This document shows, piece by piece, positions 60,692 to 64,000 of a stretch of DNA of 64,000 nt. The position numbers were made by a program, and so were the translations under genes. The DNA lies in NCBI GenBank assembly GCA_037367405.1, contig JAZKJV010000611.1, positions 338,731-402,730 of the forward strand, read 5' to 3'. The DNA is from Ottelia alismoides. Taxonomy: Eukaryota; Streptophyta; Magnoliopsida; Alismatales; Hydrocharitaceae. Within the stretch, counting starts at the first letter, position 1. Every line of letters starts with the position of its first letter. The notes below the pieces were generated by a model. That model was not told the origin of the DNA. It was given only the letters and a program-made list of their open reading frames with translations, and ran no database searches.

Positions 60692-61906
60692 CTTGAGACC
60701 TTCCTCGTGAAGGTCAAGTTCTACCACTGGGAGGATCCCATCCTTTACCATGAAGGAGGGGATAGTGTCTGGCGTAGGTGCATTCCTCAGGAGGAGCACC
60801 ATAGCATCCTCACTTACTTCCACAAGCTTGAGGCAGGGGGACATCACTCTGGGAGGAAAACGGCACAGAAAGTGCTCCAATCCGGCCTATGGTGGCCTAC
60901 CCTCTTCAAGGACTCTGATGAGTTCGTGAAGAGGTGTACTGACTGTCAGAGGATGGGCACTTGTGGACAGCGTGATATGATGCCGATGCAGCCCATTCAC
61001 TTCTGTGAAGTTTTTGATGCATGGGGCATTGATTTCATGGGTCCATTCCCTAAGAGTCATGGATTCGAGTACATTCTGTTGGCCGTAGATTATGTTAGTC
61101 GTTGGGTTGAGGCCATCTCCGCTCGAACCGCAGATGCTAGGACTGTTTGCATATTTTTGAGGAAGCATATCATTTCACGGTTCGGGGTACCTCAAGTGTT
61201 GATATCTGACAGGGGGTCTCATTTCATCAACGACAAGGTAAAGGCCCTTGCTAGCGAGTTCGGCATAGACCATCGAGTTGCCACTCCATACCATCCTAAG
61301 ACAAATGGTCTTGCCAAAGTGTCGAATAGGGAGATCAAGACTATATTGCATAAAGTCGTCCGCCCTGACCGAAAGGATTGGTCACAGCTTTTGGACTCGG
61401 TCTTGTGGGCATATTTGACGTCTTTCAAGACTCCTTTGGGTACGTCTACCTTTCGCCTCGTTTATGGCAAGCCGTGCCATTTACCTGTTGAGCTGAGACA
61501 TAGGTCACTTTGGGTTGTCACAGATATACTTTTGGATCCAGATAGTGTAGGAGATCAGAGGAGGGCAGAGTTAGTAGCTTTGGAGGAGCTTCGTGATACC
61601 ACCTTCTCAAACAGCCTACAGTCTAAGGAGAGAGTGAATGAGTGGCATGATTCTCATATCAGCCACAAACATTTTGAGCCTAGACAGAGAGTATGGTTGT
61701 TTGATGTTAGGCTTCGTTTATTTTCAGGGAAGCTACAGAGCAAATGGAAGGGACCGTATTTTGTGAGAAAGGTACACGACATTGGGAGTATTGACATATC
61801 TGAGTTGTCTTCTGAGAGTACCTTTCGAATGAACGGACAACGGCTCAAGCCATATCTAGATCATGAGCCGCGGGTCGTTGATGTCGCCCCGATTCACTTT
61901 GTGTGA
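60692..61906 (+). pseudogene. Element D integrase, catalytic Glu replaced by Lys
   Basis: Open for 399 codons from 60707. Zinc finger HHCC (HSILTYFHKLEAGGHHSG, then CTDC), first Asp in GIDFMGPF (GAT 61031-61033), second Asp in ISDRGSHF (GAC 61208-61210), and the third position in NGLAKVSNREIK, which is AAA (61316-61318). The spacing D-35-x fits the DD35E family, so the catalytic Glu has become Lys; B and C keep Glu there. The C-terminal domain (KRVW-like QRVWLFDVRL, GKLQSKWKGPYFVRKVHD) runs to TGA 61904-61906. Though the longest open pol frame in the window, it should be inactive. Confidence 0.9.
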
Positions 61907-63986
61907 GATGTGGTCTCTTGACTCACATCTATTGCATCCCACGTCTGATTATCATTGTTCTTCCAACTTGTATAGATCCAGTTGTCCATATCACTCTATT
62001 CTTTAGTCCCACATCCCGTCTCTCATCTTGTGATTATGCTATACTTAGGGTGTACTTTACCCTAAGTATAGGGGGATGTTGGACTCTCGGGTATTCTTTT
62101 GATTCATTTATACCCCTGTTTTTGTTGCCTATACTTAGGGATATTTTACCCTAAGTATAGGGGGGGTAGACCCTGTACATTCCTCACTCGGTTTTCCCTT
62201 TGTGTACAGCCTGCTATACTTAGGATTATTTGATCCTAAGTATAGGGGGAAAAGCCGAGATCCTCTTGCAATTCTATTCTTTCATTCGTCTTTGTATATA
62301 GCCTTCCTTTTCACTTTCCTATACTAAGCACGAGTTATGTCTTCTTCATCTCTCTTGACTCTGAGGACATCGTTCGAGCTAAGTATAGGGGGTGTGTATA
62401 TATTTCATATATACTTTAGCCATAACTCGTACTTTGTGTGAGTGTGTTAATAAATAAAAATGGCTAAAATCCCAAAAATCCATAAAAATTAAAAAAAATA
62501 TTGTAAATAAACATTCTTTTATTTGCACATACATAGCTATTGTAAAAAAATTATTTTTGTAAAAATGTTTTCAAAAACTTTTTGTGTAACTTGTGTGTAA
62601 ATATGTGCATATCAAAATTATGTATATAATACAAAAATTTTCCAAAATGTTTTGAAAATCAAAAGTTCGCAAAAACCTTGTGTAAATTTGTGTTCATATT
62701 TTGCAAAACTTGCATTCATGCATACATTCATGGTTTCAAAACATTTTTCAAAAATTTTACATATGTGTAAATATTGTGTAAATAGCATCTTTGTAAATAT
62801 ATGTATAGTTTTTCCTAGATTATAGTTGACATTTAAACTAGACTATAATTAAATTGGAAAATGGAGCTTGATTAAGATCTTAATCCACCTAATTATAAGA
62901 GGAACCTTATAGGGCTGAGGGTTAAGTCTTTTCTGGTCCATGGTGACTTAATTATTTGAGTCCACTAGGCTATGATCACATGTCATCTCAATGAGCCTAA
63001 GTAGAGCACTTAACAACACACACATGACTCATATAGACAATGGCTTGACTTGGACCCGCACTTAACACCGAGCTCTCTACGGATGAGGTGGTGAGGAGGC
63101 AGTCTTCCTTGACTTGGGGTAGCATATGAGGGTAGTACTTCAATGCGGAACCTCTCTTCTTCTTATAGTGAAGGAAGTGCGTCTCAACTTGGTCTGGTTG
63201 CCATGAGGTCTAACGACAAGAGTTGTGGGTTGCAATAATGCTTCAAAAGAGGGATAGTCTAGTGGCTCAAGAGGAAAAACTCCTGATGTACAAATGATGC
63301 ACATTGTAAATATGTTGTACAGATGCACTTGAAAAAAAATGCAAAAAGAAAATAACTCCAAAAAAGTGGTGGGTCTGATAGAAAATGATAATCCCACCGG
63401 AGTATGTATATAGTGCAATAAGCAAAGCTTGAGACTCATATTCCATCTTATGTAGCTAGCAGCAGGGAGACTTAGCTACACTGGTTGAGCTCCCAAGGAT
63501 ACATGGCTACACTGGCCATGGTCCATTCTCTTCTTCCCCCTCTTTTTGAGCCAGTTGAACTTGAACTTAGAAGGGAATACCCCTCTCCTCGAGGAAAGAG
63601 TGGCCAGATTAGGGTCATAGAGTTACCTTATTAGGGAGGGTTGTCAAGTTGCTACTTCTGAGGTGGAGAGCTATACATCACATACACTGTACAAGGAAAG
63701 ATTCATGGTCTTCAAGGTTTGTGTATGTATACTTATTCTGATCTAGATTATTGAGGAGTCTTGACTATAGATTAGTGGATCTTAGAGGCTGTTAAGTTTT
63801 AAACCTAAGTCCAAATAAGGTTCCGACACATTAATAATCCAAAGATCTGATCGAGCTCCATATTTCAATTTAATGAAGACAATTTTAATAATCAGCATTG
63901 ATCCATGCACTTTCTCCTCTTTTTCTTTTTCCTTTTCTTTTTCACTTCTTTTTCAATTAAGTGTTTGCTAAGGGACTAGCAAAGTT
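61907..63986 (+). other. Element D 3' UTR
   Basis: Non-coding. Hairpin array 62040-62392, AT-rich stretch to about 62800, conserved block at about 63060-63560 matching A 7820-8310, pyrimidine tract 63930-63960. No env-like gene. An antisense frame of 99 codons (63140-63439) corresponds in part to that of A. Confidence 0.75.
62040..62392 (+). repeat. PPT-like hairpin array (element D)
   Basis: Four members as in A: TATACTTAGGG/CCCTAAGTATA + G5, TATACTTAGGG.../...CCCTAAGTATA + G7, TATACTTAGGAT/ATCCTAAGTATA + G5, and a long-loop TATACTAAGC/GCTAAGTATA + G5. Confidence 0.8.
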
Positions 63987-63998
63987 AAGTATAGGGGG
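63987..63998 (+). promoter_or_regulatory. Polypurine tract of element D
   Basis: AAGTATAGGGGG two bases before the window end. D's 3' LTR should begin at or just past 64000. Confidence 0.8.
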
Positions 63999-64000
63999 TA

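Larger units (their letters stand above)
41038..64000 (+). mobile_element. Element D: Athila-like retrotransposon, 3' LTR beyond window
   Basis: 5' LTR 41038-44528, tRNA-Asp primer site, 1.6-kb leader, gag-pol 46147-61906 (interrupted by E), 3' UTR and polypurine tract at 63987-63998. The left flank is GTCAT; the right flank is outside. Gag and PR share one frame across the E insertion, so D had a single gag-pol frame, later broken by many stops and a one-base deletion in RT. The integrase has lost its catalytic Glu. No env-like gene lies between INT and the PPT. Confidence 0.88.

Noticed and set aside
61907..63986. Env-like third gene between integrase and PPT, as in some Athila elements
   Set aside because: No sense open frame of useful length and no transmembrane pattern in this interval in D, A, B or C.
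1..64000. tRNA, rRNA or CRISPR-like features
   Set aside because: No cloverleaf with the A and B box pattern, no rRNA similarity and no spaced direct repeats were seen. The tRNA-like matches are the 18-nt primer sites only.

Overview
This window looks like nuclear DNA of a flowering plant. It is almost entirely nested LTR retrotransposons of the Ty3/gypsy class, Athila-like: long TG...CA LTRs, a primer site matching tRNA-Asp, an Athila-type gag, and the order gag-PR-RT-RNase H-INT. One host gene stands in a retrotransposon-poor island at about 22.2-27.6 kb. It encodes a secreted glycine-rich, cell-wall-type protein whose 1.9-kb frame is cut by a single stop codon. The species cannot be named from the sequence.

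Layout. 1-0.7 kb: tail of an integrase gene and its 3' UTR. 0.97-16.6 kb: dead pol of element B, split by element A (2957-12400), which has two 3.6-kb LTRs and almost no internal domain. 16.6-22.2 kb: 3' LTR of B (L1), itself interrupted by a solo LTR (L2, 17824-21598). 22.2-27.6 kb: the glycine-rich gene, a foldback MITE and simple repeats. 27.6-33.3 kb: element F (LTR, leader, broken gag), ending abruptly in a second copy of B's pol, 3' UTR, L1 and L2 (copy C, 33301-41037). 41038-64000: element D, with 5' LTR, leader, degenerate gag-pol and 3' UTR; its 3' LTR lies past the window end. D's gag-pol is interrupted by element E (48830-57790), a young non-autonomous element with two 2906-bp LTRs, a perfect 5-bp target duplication and no gag-pol.

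History read from the nesting: an already dead B/C ancestor received solo LTR L2; the block was duplicated at DNA level; A then entered B and D entered C; E entered D most recently. B and C each act as the other's empty site for A and D.

No autonomous element is intact here. The most interesting structure is shared non-coding architecture in these LTR lineages: a foldback at the start of every LTR; a roughly 300-nt intron-like segment in LTRs of A, D, E and F, with a hairpin or palindrome just before its acceptor; a periodic pyrimidine/AG/CCCT array in U5; a leader stem-loop upstream of gag; and an array of perfect hairpins whose 3' arms plus G-runs copy the polypurine tract about 2 kb upstream of the real one.
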